A stretch of DNA of 64,000 nt, taken from contig CM043966.1 in the NCBI GenBank assembly GCA_014529385.2, forward strand, positions 106,283,587 to 106,347,586. The letters are read 5' to 3'. The position numbers were made by a program, and so were the translations under genes. The stretch comes from Adiantum capillus-veneris. Lineage: Eukaryota > Streptophyta > Polypodiopsida > Polypodiales > Pteridaceae. Below, one piece after another: positions 62,961-64,000 of the stretch. The stretch's first letter is position 1, and every line of letters starts with the position of its first letter. Under the pieces are notes generated by a model that was given only the letters and a program-made list of their open reading frames with translations, was not told the origin of the DNA and made no database searches.

Positions 62961-64000
62961 ACCATACTCCTGATGATTGGCTATGAACATTGAGAGTGCC
63001 ATACCCGGTCTCGACCATACTCACCTCCCTCAGTCCTCCAGACCGTTCTAGGGAATGACGTAGATCTATCTGCAGGTATCCCTCCCACTTGGGACCGACA
63101 CTCAGATAGGACTCCGGTCTATCTCAAATGCCAACCCAAGGGGGTACATCCCTTCATTCAACGATTCTATCCGCTTCTCAAAATCAATCTATCCTTGACA
63201 GCTTTTCGCACCCAAAATCGTGGTCCTTAGTCTTGATTCTCTTGATCTTTAACTTGAGAATCTGCTCTTGCTTTCTTGTTCTCCCTTGGTTCATGGTGAT
63301 AACCCCTTTTTCCTGACAAGCAGACATGGCAGTTATCACTTTCTCTTAAGAAGAGGGATCTTGCAATCCTACCTGGTCTCGATCGTCCCCGATTACCCAA
63401 TTTTATCCCACATAGTCCTAGCGTTTAACATAAAATTTTTAAATCAACATCCGACCATTTGACCCTCCGGATCCGCCCACCCACCAAACTATTTCATGAA
63501 AATCCCTTCCCGAGGTAGTACTTAACTACTACAAAATCAGGAAGACAGCAGTCTATCAGACATCATCAAACAACAAGCAACATGCAATCTGTTGCATACC
63601 CTCGTTCACGAAAATTCATCTGGTTGTTCCCACCAGATCTTTATTTAGAAACTTTTAATTCCTTTCCTTTCCTTTATCTGCTATAATTAGCTTGTAACTA
63701 GTTTCCTAACTAATCATGCAACACATTTAGTTTCAACCAATTCATCTTGCCTCCCCATTCAGGCCAAGGTAATCAGTTACAAGCCATCAAAATGGCAGCA
63801 CCTTCACATTAAGTGTTTGGAAAAGGCTCATCAAGTAATTTAATCATTCCTTCCTAAGAATTTTATTTCGAGAGGTATAGCACCATCTGGTGACAGATGC
63901 ACAGGATAGCCCCTATATTCCTAGCCTTTCCAGTTCCTTTTTAAGCAACCAAGTCGAACAAATTTCCTTAATTAAATTCACATCATCCTCCCTGAGTAAG
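62961..64000. other. 5' region of element B, not resolved
   Basis: Minus-strand frames are open only in pieces (around 63,340-63,200 and 63,120-62,960). No capsid motif, primer site or LTR terminus could be identified before the window edge. Confidence 0.35.

Larger units (their letters stand above)
56977..64000 (-). mobile_element. LTR retrotransposon B lacking RT/RNase H/integrase
   Basis: Minus-strand element inserted in the 3' LTR of copia E. From the right edge: Gag zinc knuckles (62.93-62.78 kb), linker, protease (61.51-61.13 kb), D-V-C-V-N-E domain (61.05-60.85 kb), retropepsin-like domain (60.56-60.27 kb), W-V-P-K repeats (60.0-59.3 kb), polypurine tract and 3' LTR. No reverse transcriptase, RNase H or integrase motif occurs between gag and LTR, so it looks non-autonomous. 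The 5' end is outside the window. Confidence 0.8.

Overview
This is nuclear DNA of a land plant. It contains a split CACTA/TNP2 transposase gene with GT..AG introns, a Ty1/copia element primed by initiator tRNA-Met, several Ty3/gypsy lineages including one with a chromodomain, a LINE ORF1, and long CT/GA/GT/TA microsatellites. The retroelement types would suit a large, repeat-rich genome (fern, other seed-free plant or gymnosperm), but the sequence alone does not fix the taxon. I find no intact host gene, rRNA, tRNA gene or CRISPR array. Essentially every recognisable coding stretch belongs to a transposable element, most of them broken.

Layout. 0-7 kb: non-coding, microsatellite-rich, with a 359-bp foldback/MITE-like element at 5321-5679. 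7.5-9.1 kb (+): Ty3/gypsy relic lacking most of RT. 9.9-14.9 kb (-): decayed Ty3/gypsy element A (RT, RNase H, integrase, then a second retropepsin-like region and W-V-P-K repeats). 14.9-21.0 kb (-): chromodomain Ty3/gypsy element C. 21.0-24.2 kb (-): element D, inserted in the gag of C, with an integrase C-terminus and a long coiled-coil post-integrase ORF. 24.2-29.8 kb (+): left part of a CACTA transposon inserted in the integrase of D, with CpG-rich subterminal repeats, huge microsatellites and a three-exon TNP2 gene. 29.8-39.9 kb (+): element G, a young full-length Ty3-like retrotransposon with 2.0-2.1-kb LTRs, abutting the TNP2 C-terminus. 39.9-48.5 kb (+): LINE ORF1 fragment, a second much older TNP2 relic, a perfect 230-bp tandem duplication, and a LINE ORF1. 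52.0-57.0 kb (+): Ty1/copia element E. 57.0-64.0 kb (-): element B, inserted in the 3' LTR of E. It encodes Gag zinc knuckles, a protease, a second degenerate retropepsin-like domain and W-V/L-P-K repeats, but no RT, RNase H or integrase. It runs off the right edge.

How it fits together. The elements form nested insertions (D in C, CACTA in D, G next to the CACTA; B in E), giving a relative order of events. G is the youngest large insertion by LTR similarity, yet its two flanks do not match and no target duplication is visible, which points to recombination. Many in-frame stops are TAG or TGA where family context expects Gln (CAG) or Arg (CGA). This is the pattern expected from deamination of methylated cytosines in silenced transposons.

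Most unusual signal: a repeated tryptophan-rich module (W-[VI]-P-K / Q-G-F-Y-K-G-N-x3-W-L-P-K) following a retropepsin-like domain in both element A and element B.
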